Below are positions 18,229-27,088 of a stretch of 64,000 nucleotides of DNA, piece by piece (positions within the stretch are counted from its first letter, which is position 1; each line of letters starts with the position of its first letter). The notes under the pieces are model-generated. The model searched no databases. It was not told where the DNA came from and saw nothing but the letters and a program-made list of their open reading frames with translations. Position numbers and translations under genes: made by a program. Origin of the DNA: Paraburkholderia ferrariae NBRC 106233 (GTDB lineage Bacteria > Pseudomonadota > Gammaproteobacteria > Burkholderiales > Burkholderiaceae); contig NZ_BAYB01000008.1 in the NCBI RefSeq assembly GCF_000685035.1, positions 310,001-374,000 on the forward strand, in the 5' to 3' direction.

Positions 18229-18251
18229 TGTGTTTCATCTAAAGAAACACA
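18229..18251. promoter_or_regulatory. Inverted repeat in the ALDH/cupin divergent region
   Basis: TGTGTTTC and GAAACACA form a perfect 8-bp inverted repeat with a 7-base spacer, 48 bases before the ALDH start. Further TTC-ATCGAAAA and TTTTAATCGAAACAA strings lie at 18382-18412 nearer the cupin gene. The spacing suits an IclR-type operator, and the likely ligand is the IclR protein encoded at 20618. The rest of the 293-base gap shows no gene. Confidence 0.5.
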
Positions 18252-18474
18252 GTTCTTTTCAATGACACATCCTATGTGCACATTTCGAACTATGTCAAGC
18301 ACTTGCCGCCAGGTATAAATCCCGACGCGTTTTGTGTCAGCCAGGTGTTGACCATCGCGCCGGAGCGGATCTAGCATTCTCTTCATCGAAAATTTGTTCT
18401 TTTAATCGAAACAATCGTGCGCGAATGAACTATCGCTTCGCGCGCCGCCGTCCAACTTCGGGAGAGACACGCCG

Positions 18475-18876
18475 ATGAACTATCAGGACCTGCTTCACAA
18501 CTGGAACGACCTGCCGCGCGAAGTGGTGCGCAAGGGCGTGGAACGCGTCGGGTTTCGTGGCGACGACGTGATGTGCGTAATGAACTGGCTGACGCCCGGC
18601 ATGCAGGTGTTCCCGCACAGCCACACGTTCGAGCAGCTCGTGCTGATCGTGCAGGGCCGCGTGCGCTTTCACCTCGGCGACGACGTAATCGAAGGCGGCC
18701 CCGGCACGATGATCCGCATCCCGCCGCATGTCGTGCACTACGCGGAACCGGTGGGCGACGAGGTCGTGCTCAACCTGGACGTGTTTGCGCCGCTGCGCGA
18801 GGACTATCGCCATCTCGTCGAGTACCAGGCGGCCGAATTCACGGCAACGGATGCGCAGGCGGGGGCGCCGGCGTGA
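18475..18876 (+). CDS. Small cupin-domain protein
   Basis: 133 residues, a single conserved beta-barrel cupin. Metal-binding motif 1 reads PHSHTFEQLVLIVQGR (His, His, Glu) and motif 2 is PPHVVHYAEP (His). It may be an isomerase, dioxygenase or metabolite-binding helper in the pathway of its operon; sequence alone does not decide. GGGAGAG precedes the ATG. Its stop overlaps the GTG start of the aldolase gene (GTGA). Confidence 0.85.
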   Translation: MNYQDLLHNWNDLPREVVRKGVERVGFRGDDVMCVMNWLTPGMQVFPHSHTFEQLVLIVQGRVRFHLGDDVIEGGPGTMIRIPPHVVHYAEPVGDEVVLNLDVFAPLREDYRHLVEYQAAEFTATDAQAGAPA

Positions 18877-19637
18877 GCACGCAAACCTTTCGCCAGCGCC
18901 TGCGCTCGGGCGCGCCGGTCGTCAGCTCGTTCATCAAGACCGCCCACTATCAGCCCGTGGAAGTCGCGGGCGCGGCAGGCCTCGACGCCGTGGTGATCGA
19001 CGCCGAGCATGCCGCCTTCGGCTCGGGCGACCTCGATGCCTGCCTGATGGCGTGCCGCGCTGCGGGCGTAGCCGGCCTCGTCCGCGTGCCGGACACGCGC
19101 CCCGCTACGCTCCTGCAGGTGCTCGACATGGGCGCCGCGGGCGTGCTCGTGCCGCACGTGAGAACCGCTGCGCAAGCCGCGGAGATCGTCGCGTGCACAC
19201 GGTATGTGCAGGGCGTGCGCGGGTTTTCCAATTCGGCCCGCGCGGGCGGCTACGGCGCCGTGCCGATGCGCGAGCACATTGCGCAGCAGGACGAGACGGT
19301 CAGCGTGCTCTGCCAGATCGAAGACGAAGAGGCGCTCGCGCATCTGGGCGCCATTGCCGCGGTGGACGGCGTGGATTGCCTCTTCGTCGGTCGCGCCGAC
19401 CTCTCGGTCTCGCTACGCACCTTCGATCTCGATTCTCCCGCCGTGGCCCGCGCGACGCGCGCCGCGCTCGGCGCGGCCGTCGAAGCCGGCAAGGCCGGCG
19501 GCATCTTTCTCGGCGAAACCGCGAGCGTGCCCGAATGGCGCGCCGCCGGCGCCTCGTTTTTCGTCATCGGTTCGGATCAGTCCATGATGCGCGCCGGCTG
19601 GCGTCAGGCCGCGCAGCAGGTGCGGGCCGCACTCTGA
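18873..19637 (+). CDS. HpcH/HpaI-family class II aldolase / citrate lyase-like
   Basis: 254 residues, TIM-barrel aldolase that splits 2-keto-3-hydroxy acids, usually giving pyruvate. Family marks are VVIDAEHAAF (catalytic His region), RVPDT near the substrate site, DMGAAGVLVPHVRTAAQA (metal-side loop), and CQIEDEEAL with the metal Glu and VDCLFVGRADLS. The GTG start at 18873 overlaps the cupin stop by 4 bases and gives a normal N-terminus; a longer upstream frame overlaps the cupin and is not credible. Confidence 0.88.
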   Translation: MSTQTFRQRLRSGAPVVSSFIKTAHYQPVEVAGAAGLDAVVIDAEHAAFGSGDLDACLMACRAAGVAGLVRVPDTRPATLLQVLDMGAAGVLVPHVRTAAQAAEIVACTRYVQGVRGFSNSARAGGYGAVPMREHIAQQDETVSVLCQIEDEEALAHLGAIAAVDGVDCLFVGRADLSVSLRTFDLDSPAVARATRAALGAAVEAGKAGGIFLGETASVPEWRAAGASFFVIGSDQSMMRAGWRQAAQQVRAAL

Positions 19638-19652
19638 ATAAAAGGAATTGCC

Positions 19653-20585
19653 ATGAACGACACCCTTCTCGACCACGACACGACCGAACAGGACGCTCAG
19701 GTCGAACGCCTCATGCAAGGCGCTATCGACCTGCATTGCCACAGCGGCCCCTCCGTGATGGCGCGCTATCTCGACCACGTCGAAGCGATCCGCGAGGCCT
19801 CGGCCGCGGGACTGCGCGCCGTGCTGCTCAAGGACCACTACTATTCGTGCACGCCGGTCTCGTACCTGCTCAACAAGCATTTCGCCGATTCGGGCGTGCA
19901 GGTCCTGTCAGGCGTGCCGCTGAACAACGCCGTGGGCGGCCTGAACGTCCACGCGGTGGAGCATGGCCTGAAGCTGGGTGCGAACCTCGTCTGGATGCCC
20001 ACGTTCTCCTCGAAGAACCACATCGCGCATCATCATCAGGACAAGCAGTTCGACCAGAAATTTCCGCAGACGACGCAGCGCATGCTGCAACCGATCCCGC
20101 TCACGGTGCTCGACGACGACGGCAAGCTCAAGGACGAGGTGCTCGCGATACTCGACCTGATCGCCGAGGCGGGCGTGGTGCTCTCGGGCGGCCACCTGCA
20201 TATCTCGGAGATCTTTCCGCTCTTCGAGGAGGCGCGCAAACGGGGCGTGAAGCGGCTGCTCGTGAACCATCCGACCTACGTGGTCGATGCCACGCTCGAT
20301 CACATGCGCGAACTCGCGCGCGAAGGCGTATTCATGGAGCATTCGATGTGCATGTGGGTGCCGGGTTCGAAGTTCAAGTTCTACGATCCCGAATTTCTCG
20401 GCCAGGTGATCGAAGCGGGCACGGTCGATCTGACGATCCTCGGCTCGGATCTCGGCCAGAAAGGCAACCCGACGATCGGCGACGGATTCCGCAGCGTGAT
20501 ACGCACCGCACTCGACATTGGATATAGCGAGGCAGACATCCGTAAAATGACGTCGGGCAATGCCGCCCGGCTGATGGGACTCTGA
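19653..20585 (+). CDS. DUF6282-family amidohydrolase-like protein
   Basis: 310 residues. It has metal-dependent hydrolase features: IDLHCHSGPS near the N-terminus (HxH), a lysine in LLKDHYYS, HHHQDKQF in the middle, SGGHLHISE, LLVNHPTY and a late GSDLGQ with Asp. This pattern matches a TIM-barrel amidohydrolase or lactonase fold; the name DUF6282 is from family recall. No reaction is established. It lies in tandem with cupin, aldolase, IclR and DHOD-like genes, so it is a pathway enzyme rather than a housekeeping one. Confidence 0.75.
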   Translation: MNDTLLDHDTTEQDAQVERLMQGAIDLHCHSGPSVMARYLDHVEAIREASAAGLRAVLLKDHYYSCTPVSYLLNKHFADSGVQVLSGVPLNNAVGGLNVHAVEHGLKLGANLVWMPTFSSKNHIAHHHQDKQFDQKFPQTTQRMLQPIPLTVLDDDGKLKDEVLAILDLIAEAGVVLSGGHLHISEIFPLFEEARKRGVKRLLVNHPTYVVDATLDHMRELAREGVFMEHSMCMWVPGSKFKFYDPEFLGQVIEAGTVDLTILGSDLGQKGNPTIGDGFRSVIRTALDIGYSEADIRKMTSGNAARLMGL

Positions 20586-20617
20586 ACCGCGCCGGGCCAT
20601 AACCGGAGAACAAGGCA

Positions 20618-21466
20618 ATGGCAACGCAAAAAGAGCGCATTCAGGACGCAGGCGAGGGTCCGGCTGTGCTGGAGTCGGTGGGCATCGTGTTCCGGTTGCT
20701 CGACGAAATGTCGTCGGCGCGCCGGCCCATGGGCGTCACCGAGCTCGCGCAGATCGTCGAGGAGCCCAAGCCGCGGGTCTACCGGCATCTTGCCTCGCTG
20801 CGCCAGCTCGGCGTGGTAGAGCAGGACCCGGTCAGCGAGAAGTACCGGCTCGGCGCTCGGCTCGTGATCTACGGTGCGGCGGCAAGCGAGCAGTTCGATC
20901 TGCGCACGCTCGCCGACCCGTACCTCACGCAGATCCGCGACGCGACCGGCCAGACTGCCCTGCTTTCCGTCGCGACCCACGACACGGCGCTCGTGGTCGC
21001 GACGGTCGAGTCCAAGGCGAACGTCTGCATTTCCGTCAAACCCGGCAATCGTGTGCAGCCGTATTGCTCAGCGCAGGGCCGCATCGTGCTCGCCTTCGCC
21101 GACGAGTCGAGCCAGCAGCGCGTCATGCGGCGCAAGATGCTGCCGCTCACGCCCCACACGATGACCGATCCGGCCGAACTCGCGGAACGCCTGAAGCTCA
21201 TTCGCGCGCGCCTATACGACGACGCGGACGGCGAGGTAACGGTGGGCATCAACGCGTTGTGCTGCCCGATCTTCGGCCACAACAACGTGGTGCTCGGCAC
21301 CATCGGCATTGTCGGTTCGAGCGGCGAGGTCGTCTCGCCGCCGGACCCGGCCATGCTCAAACCCATACAGGTCGCCGCCGCCGCGCTCAGCGCGCGGTTG
21401 AACGGCACCGCCTACGAGCACACGCTTGCGGCACATCGCAAGAAAAGCAAACCCGGGGACGCATGA
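20618..21466 (+). CDS. IclR-family transcriptional regulator
   Basis: 282 residues with an N-terminal winged helix (GVTELAQIVEEPKPRVYRHLASL) and C-terminal effector domain (PYCSAQGRIVLAF; GEVTVGINALCCPIF). It sits inside the rightward catabolic unit and its stop overlaps the next gene (ATGA), which indicates co-transcription and autoregulation together with the unit. The inverted repeat at 18229 is a plausible binding site. Confidence 0.9.
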   Translation: MATQKERIQDAGEGPAVLESVGIVFRLLDEMSSARRPMGVTELAQIVEEPKPRVYRHLASLRQLGVVEQDPVSEKYRLGARLVIYGAAASEQFDLRTLADPYLTQIRDATGQTALLSVATHDTALVVATVESKANVCISVKPGNRVQPYCSAQGRIVLAFADESSQQRVMRRKMLPLTPHTMTDPAELAERLKLIRARLYDDADGEVTVGINALCCPIFGHNNVVLGTIGIVGSSGEVVSPPDPAMLKPIQVAAAALSARLNGTAYEHTLAAHRKKSKPGDA

Positions 21467-22518
21467 GTACGAATCGACTGGAGAGCCGCATCGGCGCGCT
21501 CACCCTCAAGAACCCCGTGATCTGCGGCGCGGGCGAGCACACCATGACCGCCGAAGCGATCCGAGCCGCGCTGCGCCAGGGCGCGGGCGCGGTGGTCGCG
21601 AAATCGACCAACGAATCGCAGGCCGCGAAAGACCAGCTCGATCGCACCGACTACGCGCTGCTCGACGGCCACTGGAACCCGGTGCCCTGGCACCGGGCCG
21701 GCGCGCAGGACGCCACGCTCTTTTGCCGCTCGGGCCTCCTGCAGCGCGGCTTCGATGGCTGGATCGACGAACTCGCCACACTCGACGCCGAGGCGCGCGC
21801 CAGCGGCAGCTACGTGATTCCGAGCCTCATTCTCAGCGATCTCGAACAATGTGCGCGCTACGCGGCGCAGATCGAGCAGGCCGGCCTGCGCGTGCTCGAA
21901 GTGAACATTGGCGCACCGCATGGCGAAGAAGCGGCGCAAGGCGCGATTCGTCTCGAGCGCGACGCCGAGCGCATTGGCCGCATCGTCGCACGGCTGCGCG
22001 AAAGCACTGCGCTGCCACTGTGGATCAAGCTCACGGGGCAAAGCGAAGACGTCGCGGGCATGGCAGCCGCAGCGCAGGCGGGCGGCGCCGACGCCGTGAT
22101 CCTGATGGGCCGCTTCATGGGCTTTCTGCCGGACCTCGATACGCAGCGCCCCTTGCTCGGCACGAACGCGGCGGTGGGAGGCGGCTGGGCGCTGCCGCTC
22201 ACGGCGCGCTGGATCTCGCTAACGCGGCGACGCGTGGGCCCCGCCCTGCCCCTCATTGCCACGAACGGCGCGCGCAATGGCCTCGACGTCGCACGCTTCC
22301 TGCTCGCCGGCGCCGCCGCAACCGAGATGACTTCGGCCGTGCTCACACGTGGCTATGCGGTGCTCGGCGACGCCATCGCCGAACTCGACGATTATCTGCG
22401 CGCGCGCGGCCAGCGCGTGGAGGACATATTGGGCCGGGCGGCCGACAGCGTCGAGACCTACCAGCAGCAAGCGAGCCGCCCCGGCCACTGGACGCAGTTC
22501 GCGCCCGACACCGACTGA
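21463..22518 (+). CDS. Dihydroorotate dehydrogenase-like FMN protein (PreA/class 1 type)
   Basis: 351 residues. It starts LESRIGALTLKNPVICGAGEHTMTAEAIRAAL, the usual opening of class 1 dihydroorotate or dihydropyrimidine dehydrogenases, then LEVNIGAPHG and LPLWIKLTG (FMN and substrate region) and LPLIATNGARNGLDVARFLLAGA at the phosphate site. An EVNIGAPH motif replaces the usual NLSCPN. It is in a catabolic operon, not with pyrimidine genes, so a reductase role on the pathway substrate is more likely than pyrimidine synthesis. The start is set by the 4-base overlap with the IclR gene. Confidence 0.75.
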   Translation: MSTNRLESRIGALTLKNPVICGAGEHTMTAEAIRAALRQGAGAVVAKSTNESQAAKDQLDRTDYALLDGHWNPVPWHRAGAQDATLFCRSGLLQRGFDGWIDELATLDAEARASGSYVIPSLILSDLEQCARYAAQIEQAGLRVLEVNIGAPHGEEAAQGAIRLERDAERIGRIVARLRESTALPLWIKLTGQSEDVAGMAAAAQAGGADAVILMGRFMGFLPDLDTQRPLLGTNAAVGGGWALPLTARWISLTRRRVGPALPLIATNGARNGLDVARFLLAGAAATEMTSAVLTRGYAVLGDAIAELDDYLRARGQRVEDILGRAADSVETYQQQASRPGHWTQFAPDTD

Positions 22519-22606
22519 TTAGCCGCAAAGCAGTGCATTGCCTTGAATTTCACGATCGCCCACGGCAATTATTTTGCATTCCAAATTATTAAAAATCAGG
22601 AGACCC

Positions 22607-23623
22607 ATGAAACGCTATAGCCCCCTTCTCGTGCTGCCCCTCTTCGCAGCCTCGCACGCCTACGGCCAGTCCTCGCTCACGATGTACGGCATCGTCGATA
22701 CGTTCGTGCAGTACGTCAACACAGGCAATGGCTACACCGCCGCGATGAACAGCAGCGGCCAGTACGGTACGCGTATAGGCTTTCGCGGATCCGAGGACAT
22801 CGGCGGCGGCAACAAGATCGACTTCGACCTCGAAAACGGCTTCAACTCAAATGACGGCACCTTCTCCACAGCGGGTTCGCTCTTCAACCGCCAGGCCTGG
22901 GTTGGCGCGTCAGGCAACTGGGGGAGCACACGCGTGGGCCGGCAGAACTCGCTGCTGTTTCTGAACGAAGGGCGGCTCGATGCCTTCGGCGGCGCAACGC
23001 AGGCCTCGGGCATCGACAACCTGAGTGTCTACACCTATCGCACGAGCAACACCTTCGCGTATTTTTCGCCGAAGATGGCAGGCTTTCAGGCGGCGGGCTA
23101 TATCGGCCTCGGGAATGCAGGGGGATTCCGCTCGGGCGGCTCGAACTACCAGTTTGCCGTGACTTACGACAATCAGGCCATCTCCGCTGTCTATACGATG
23201 CAAGGCGTACGCAACGCCGACGCGACCAGCACCGAACGTTCGACCTTCGCGGGCGGCTCATACGACTTTGGCGGCGTTTTCCGCCTCTACGCCGGTTACG
23301 CGGCGGCTTCGTGGGACGACATGAACATCGATATCCGAAGCTTCGAGTTCTCCGGGCGATGGACCTTTTCGCCGTTCGCCTGGGTCGCGCTGGGCTATAC
23401 CTTCTTGCAGGACCGCATCGGCAGCAACGACGCGGCGCAATATAGTGCGCTGGTTAACTACAACTTGTCCAAGCGTACGAACGTGTACGCGGCGCTTTCC
23501 TGGCTCGACAACCGGGGCGAGGCAAGCTATCGCCTCGCGGGCGCCGCCAACGCGGGCCTGCCGCTCGCCTATGCGGGCGCGCCGGCTCGGGGCATTCAGT
23601 TGGGTATCGTGCAGGCGTTCTAG
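22607..23623 (+). CDS. OmpC-type general porin
   Basis: 338-residue outer-membrane porin. Signal peptide MKRYSPLLVLPLFAASHAYG, mature QSSLTMYGIVDTFVQYVNTG, RIGFRGSEDIGGG, FNRQAWVGASG, STRVGRQNS and a C-terminal Phe. AGGAG lies 6 bases before the ATG. It is clearly paralogous to the porin at 3547-4566 (shared GYTAAM-SSGQ, GRLDAFG--TQASG, GEASYRLAGAANAGLPLAY), so the two porins bracket this catabolic region and probably pass similar substrates. Confidence 0.93.
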   Translation: MKRYSPLLVLPLFAASHAYGQSSLTMYGIVDTFVQYVNTGNGYTAAMNSSGQYGTRIGFRGSEDIGGGNKIDFDLENGFNSNDGTFSTAGSLFNRQAWVGASGNWGSTRVGRQNSLLFLNEGRLDAFGGATQASGIDNLSVYTYRTSNTFAYFSPKMAGFQAAGYIGLGNAGGFRSGGSNYQFAVTYDNQAISAVYTMQGVRNADATSTERSTFAGGSYDFGGVFRLYAGYAAASWDDMNIDIRSFEFSGRWTFSPFAWVALGYTFLQDRIGSNDAAQYSALVNYNLSKRTNVYAALSWLDNRGEASYRLAGAANAGLPLAYAGAPARGIQLGIVQAF

Positions 23624-23689
23624 GTGGCGTTGCCGTTGTGCCGGGATGTTCCACCGCCTCCGCCTTAAACCATTTTTGAATCAAAACGT

Positions 23690-23716
23690 AATTGCCGATA
23701 TTAAATATCGGCAATT
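23690..23716. promoter_or_regulatory. Long perfect palindrome before the formate dehydrogenase gene
   Basis: A 13-bp arm (AATTGCCGATATT) and its exact inverse surround one central A. The core CCGATATT-A-AATATCGG reappears at 28503-28519 before the era-like gene. No T-run follows, so an operator is more likely than a terminator. The remaining sequence up to 23876 shows no gene. Confidence 0.55.
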
Positions 23717-23876
23717 ACCGTCGATTGACTACGCAACGACAGGCGCAATCCAGATACCAGCAAACAATTCCAGCTTTGAATCCGGCGCTGCGCGCTTCGC
23801 AAATTCGCATACACTACAGCAGGACGTTTTCAGGAAAAACGTTCGTCTGCGGTAACGTTCACACGTGGAGTCCATT

Positions 23877-25049
23877 ATGCGAACGAGCGCGCGACGTGTT
23901 CTGTGTGTGCTCTACCCCGACCCAGTGGCGGGCTACCCGCCGAAATACGTGCGCAACGCGATCCCGGAAATCGACGTCTACGCTAATGGCCAAACCGCGC
24001 CCACGCCGCAGGGACCACCCGGATTCCAGCCCGGTCAACTGGTGGGATGCGTGTCCGGCGAACTAGGGCTTCGTCATTATGTGGAAAGCCTCGGCCACGA
24101 ACTGATCGTGACCAGCGACGTGGACGGACCCGATTCGGTTTTCGACAGGTATCTCCCCGAGGCTGAGGTCGTGATTTCTCAACCGTTCTGGCCCGCCTAC
24201 CTGACCGAAGAACGCATATCACGGGCAAAGAAATTAAAGCTGGCGCTGACCGCTGGCGTCGGCTCCGACCACGTCGATCTCGGCGCGGCAGCGCAGGCAG
24301 GAATCACCGTCGCTGAAGTGACCGGATCAAATAGCGTAAGCGTGGCGGAGCATGTGGTGATGCTCGTCCTCGCGCTTGTGCGCAATTATCTGCCCTCGCA
24401 CGCCTTCTCGGAATTGGGTGGCTGGAATATCGCGGAATGTGTCGAGCGAAGCTATGACGTCGAAGGCATGCACTTTGGCACGATCGGCGCCGGCAGAATC
24501 GGCCTCGCGGTTCTGCGCAGACTCAAGCCGTTTGGGCTCCATCTCCACTACACCCAGCGGCACCGGCTCGATCCGGCCATCGAGGACGAGTTGGCACTCA
24601 CCTTCCATTCAGACGCGGAATCGCTGGTTCGCACTGCCGACATCGTCAACCTGCAACTGCCGCTCTATCCGTCTACCGAATACCTCATCAACGACGCGAT
24701 GTTTGCAAAGATGAAGCGCGGGACGTATCTCATCAACACGGCTCGCGGCAAGCTGGTCGAGCGCGACGCGGTTGTGCGCGCGGTACAGTCAGGCCAGATC
24801 GCAGCGTATGCCGGGGACGTCTGGTTCCCCGAACCCGCACCGACCGGCCACCCGTGGCGGACCATGCCGTTCAACGGCATGACCCCTCATATGTCGGGCA
24901 CCACGCTTTCGGCTCAGGCACGTTATGCAGCGGGCACGCTGGAGATTCTGCAATGCTATTTCGGGGGCACGCCGATTCGCGAGGAATATCTGATCGTCGA
25001 TGGCGGCCGGCTCGCCGGAACCGGTAGCCAGTCCTATCAGCTAACGTGA
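23877..25049 (+). CDS. fdh: NAD-dependent formate dehydrogenase
   Basis: 390-residue D-2-hydroxyacid-dehydrogenase-fold enzyme that oxidises formate to CO2 with NAD reduction, cytoplasmic and metal-free. Features specific to this family are visible: ISQPFWPAYLT at the formate side, TGSNSVSVAEHVVML with the substrate Asn, the Rossmann loop GTIGAGRIGLAVLRRL, the catalytic Arg in NTARGKLVERDAV, and the catalytic His with Ser in TPHMSGTTL. The ATG at 23877 has GGAG 6 bases upstream; an in-frame GTG at 23865 would add 4 residues. Confidence 0.93.
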   Translation: MRTSARRVLCVLYPDPVAGYPPKYVRNAIPEIDVYANGQTAPTPQGPPGFQPGQLVGCVSGELGLRHYVESLGHELIVTSDVDGPDSVFDRYLPEAEVVISQPFWPAYLTEERISRAKKLKLALTAGVGSDHVDLGAAAQAGITVAEVTGSNSVSVAEHVVMLVLALVRNYLPSHAFSELGGWNIAECVERSYDVEGMHFGTIGAGRIGLAVLRRLKPFGLHLHYTQRHRLDPAIEDELALTFHSDAESLVRTADIVNLQLPLYPSTEYLINDAMFAKMKRGTYLINTARGKLVERDAVVRAVQSGQIAAYAGDVWFPEPAPTGHPWRTMPFNGMTPHMSGTTLSAQARYAAGTLEILQCYFGGTPIREEYLIVDGGRLAGTGSQSYQLT

Positions 25050-25464
25050 TCCTCTACGGTTAGCCGCAAGCTTAGCGGCGAAGCCTCGCTTGCCTCCAGG
25101 AGGATCGCGACAGTACCGGGCGAAAAATCGCCGCTGATGGAATCGATAAACTCATGGTCGAGCAGGTCGATGAGCGCGACACCGGCCAATCCGGTACTGG
25201 CGCCTATCGTGAAGCCCAGTAAAGCGCCGGATGGGCCGCCGAGCAACCCAATCAGACTTCCCGTTACTGCACCGATTACGACGCCCCAGAACGGATGCGT
25301 TTTTGTTCCAGGCAGAGTGACCTTGCCGGCCTCGTCCTTTTCCGCCATCACGCCGCTATGAACCTTGAAGTTCGGGCGTCGCCTTCGCGTTTCCGCAAGT
25401 CCACCGCGGCATCTTCCGCATCGCTCAGGCTCCTGAAAACGGCGACGATAAGTTGCCCAGCCAT
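25037..25464 (-). pseudogene. DUF1269-family membrane-associated protein, broken by a frameshift
   Basis: The ATG at 25464 has an excellent ribosome site (AAGGAGTGACGCG) and opens MAGQLIVAVFRSLSDAEDAA, the family N-terminus. The frame stops at 25348. The remainder of the family protein lies in another frame: NFKVHSGVMAEKDEAGKVTL, then a glycine-rich hydrophobic stretch (WGVVIGAVTGSLIGLLGG) to 25037. Aligned with the intact relative at 29659, one base appears missing near 25365-25375. It could be a real inactivating deletion, a sequence error or programmed shifting. A separate protein from the GTG at 25351 or ATG at 25348 is possible but lacks the family start. Its end overlaps the formate dehydrogenase end convergently. 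Confidence 0.75.
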
Positions 25465-25552
25465 CGCGTCACTCCTTGCACGATGCACGAGAGAACATTC
25501 AACCGGCGGCGCCTGCACTGCCGGCCACGCCGATTTCCACACTGTTTCCATA

Positions 25553-27088
25553 CTAAACGCGCGCAACCGGCGTCTCCTCTTCGAACGCCAGTTCTGCCCG
25601 AAGGCTTTCAAGATCGCGGCCCACTGTCGCCACCGCGAGCCGCCGGTTATTTCGCCAATACGTCGCGGTGCATGCGTGGGCAGCCGGATCGCCGTCGATA
25701 TCGACGCGATCCCAACCCTCCGCGTGACCGACATAGTTGACGGCTACGTCGTAGTGCTGGGTCCAGAAGAATGGGACTGCCGCGAAACGCCGGCGCTGCC
25801 CCAATATGTTGCGCGCCGCCACGACGCCCTGGCGCTCGGCAACCACCCAGTGCTCGACGCGGATGGGCTCCCCCGTGCGCGGGTCCGGCCACCGCGCGAT
25901 ATCGCCCGCGGCGTAGATGTCCGGCGCGCTCGTCTGAAGATATTCGTTGACGACCACCCCGCGATCCAGCGCGAGACCCGCTGCCTGCGGCAACGCCACC
26001 TCCGGTTGAACGCCGATGCCTGTCAACACCACGTCGGCAGCCAGGTCAACGCCGGTGGATAGCCGCACGCGATGCGGCTCGATTCCGGTAACTTCGGCAA
26101 CGTGGAAAGACACGCCGTGCGATTCGTGCAGTGTCCTCAGCATTTGACCCAACGCTTCTCCCAGAACCCGCTCCATGGGATGCGCGCCGCGCATGACGAC
26201 GTGGACCTCGATCCCCCGTACGCGCAGGGCAGCCGCGGCTTCGAGCCCGATGAAGCCGGCGCCGACCACCACGCACTGCCGCGCATTCCCCAGCCGCGCA
26301 ATCAACGCATTGCAGTCCGCAAGCGTTCGCAGAACCGCTACGTGGGGCAGGTTCGCGCCCGGCACGCCAAGACGGACCGGCGTTGCGCCGGTCGCGATGA
26401 GCAATGCGCCGTAGCGTTCGCGCCGGCCATCGGAAAGCGTCATTTCCTTGCGCTGCGGGTCCAGCCCTGTCACGCGCTGATCGCATTGGATATCGATATG
26501 ATGCTCCGCATAGAACGCGGGCAATCGCAACGGGAGCCAGGCCGGACTCGCCGTGCCGGCCAGATAATCCTTCGACAAATTCGGCCGGTCGTAGGGGAGC
26601 GCAGTGTCGGCGCTCCATACGGTTATCGGGCCCTCGTAGCCTTCAAGGCGTAGCGTCTGGGCAGCGGCGTTCCCGGCTGCGCCGCCTCCCACGATCACCA
26701 CGGATTCCGGCGCCTGCGCAATGTGCGGCGTGGGCGGCTGCGCGGCAGGCATGGCTTCGCGGACGAAAACTCGCCCATCGATCTGCTCCACGCGCCAGCA
26801 CTTGAGATTATCGAGCGCGGGCGGCCGCGTCACCGCCCCATCGCGCAGACAAAACGCCGCGTGATGCCAGGGACAGCGAATCGTGTCGCCCACCACGAGG
26901 CCATCCGCCAGCGGCCCGCCGTAATGCGTGCAGGCTGCGGCAACGGCAAAGCATTTCCCACCCTTGCGTGCGAGCAGAACGGCATCGCCACCGACGTGGC
27001 CAGCCACCATGCCGTCTTCGGCGATGTCTTCGAGCGCGATGCCTTGCGTGAGATCGCGCCCGGACGGAGAGGACGAGCTATTCGCCAT
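25553..27088 (-). CDS. FAD-dependent oxidoreductase with N-terminal Rieske domain
   Basis: 511 residues. An N-terminal Rieske [2Fe-2S] domain (residues about 10-105) carries the C-T-H and C-P-W-H ligand pairs. It is joined to a pyridine-nucleotide-disulfide-type reductase with two dinucleotide folds (VVIVGGGAAGNAAAQTL; CVVVGAGFIGLEAAAAL) and the FAD Asp in IYAAGDIARWPD. The layout matches AIF-like/AIFM3 or ferredoxin-NAD reductase fusions. AAGGAG 7 bases before the ATG at 27088 supports that start. Partners could be a monooxygenase or peroxidase; the Dyp peroxidase gene is divergent across a 282-base gap. Confidence 0.9.
   Translation of the reverse strand: MANSSSSPSGRDLTQGIALEDIAEDGMVAGHVGGDAVLLARKGGKCFAVAAACTHYGGPLADGLVVGDTIRCPWHHAAFCLRDGAVTRPPALDNLKCWRVEQIDGRVFVREAMPAAQPPTPHIAQAPESVVIVGGGAAGNAAAQTLRLEGYEGPITVWSADTALPYDRPNLSKDYLAGTASPAWLPLRLPAFYAEHHIDIQCDQRVTGLDPQRKEMTLSDGRRERYGALLIATGATPVRLGVPGANLPHVAVLRTLADCNALIARLGNARQCVVVGAGFIGLEAAAALRVRGIEVHVVMRGAHPMERVLGEALGQMLRTLHESHGVSFHVAEVTGIEPHRVRLSTGVDLAADVVLTGIGVQPEVALPQAAGLALDRGVVVNEYLQTSAPDIYAAGDIARWPDPRTGEPIRVEHWVVAERQGVVAARNILGQRRRFAAVPFFWTQHYDVAVNYVGHAEGWDRVDIDGDPAAHACTATYWRNNRRLAVATVGRDLESLRAELAFEEETPVARV

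Noticed and set aside
25037..25351. A separate 104-residue gene starting at GTG 25351
   Set aside because: The upstream frame supplies the family N-terminus with a strong ribosome site and the family sequence continues across the junction in the shifted frame, so a frameshift is the better reading.
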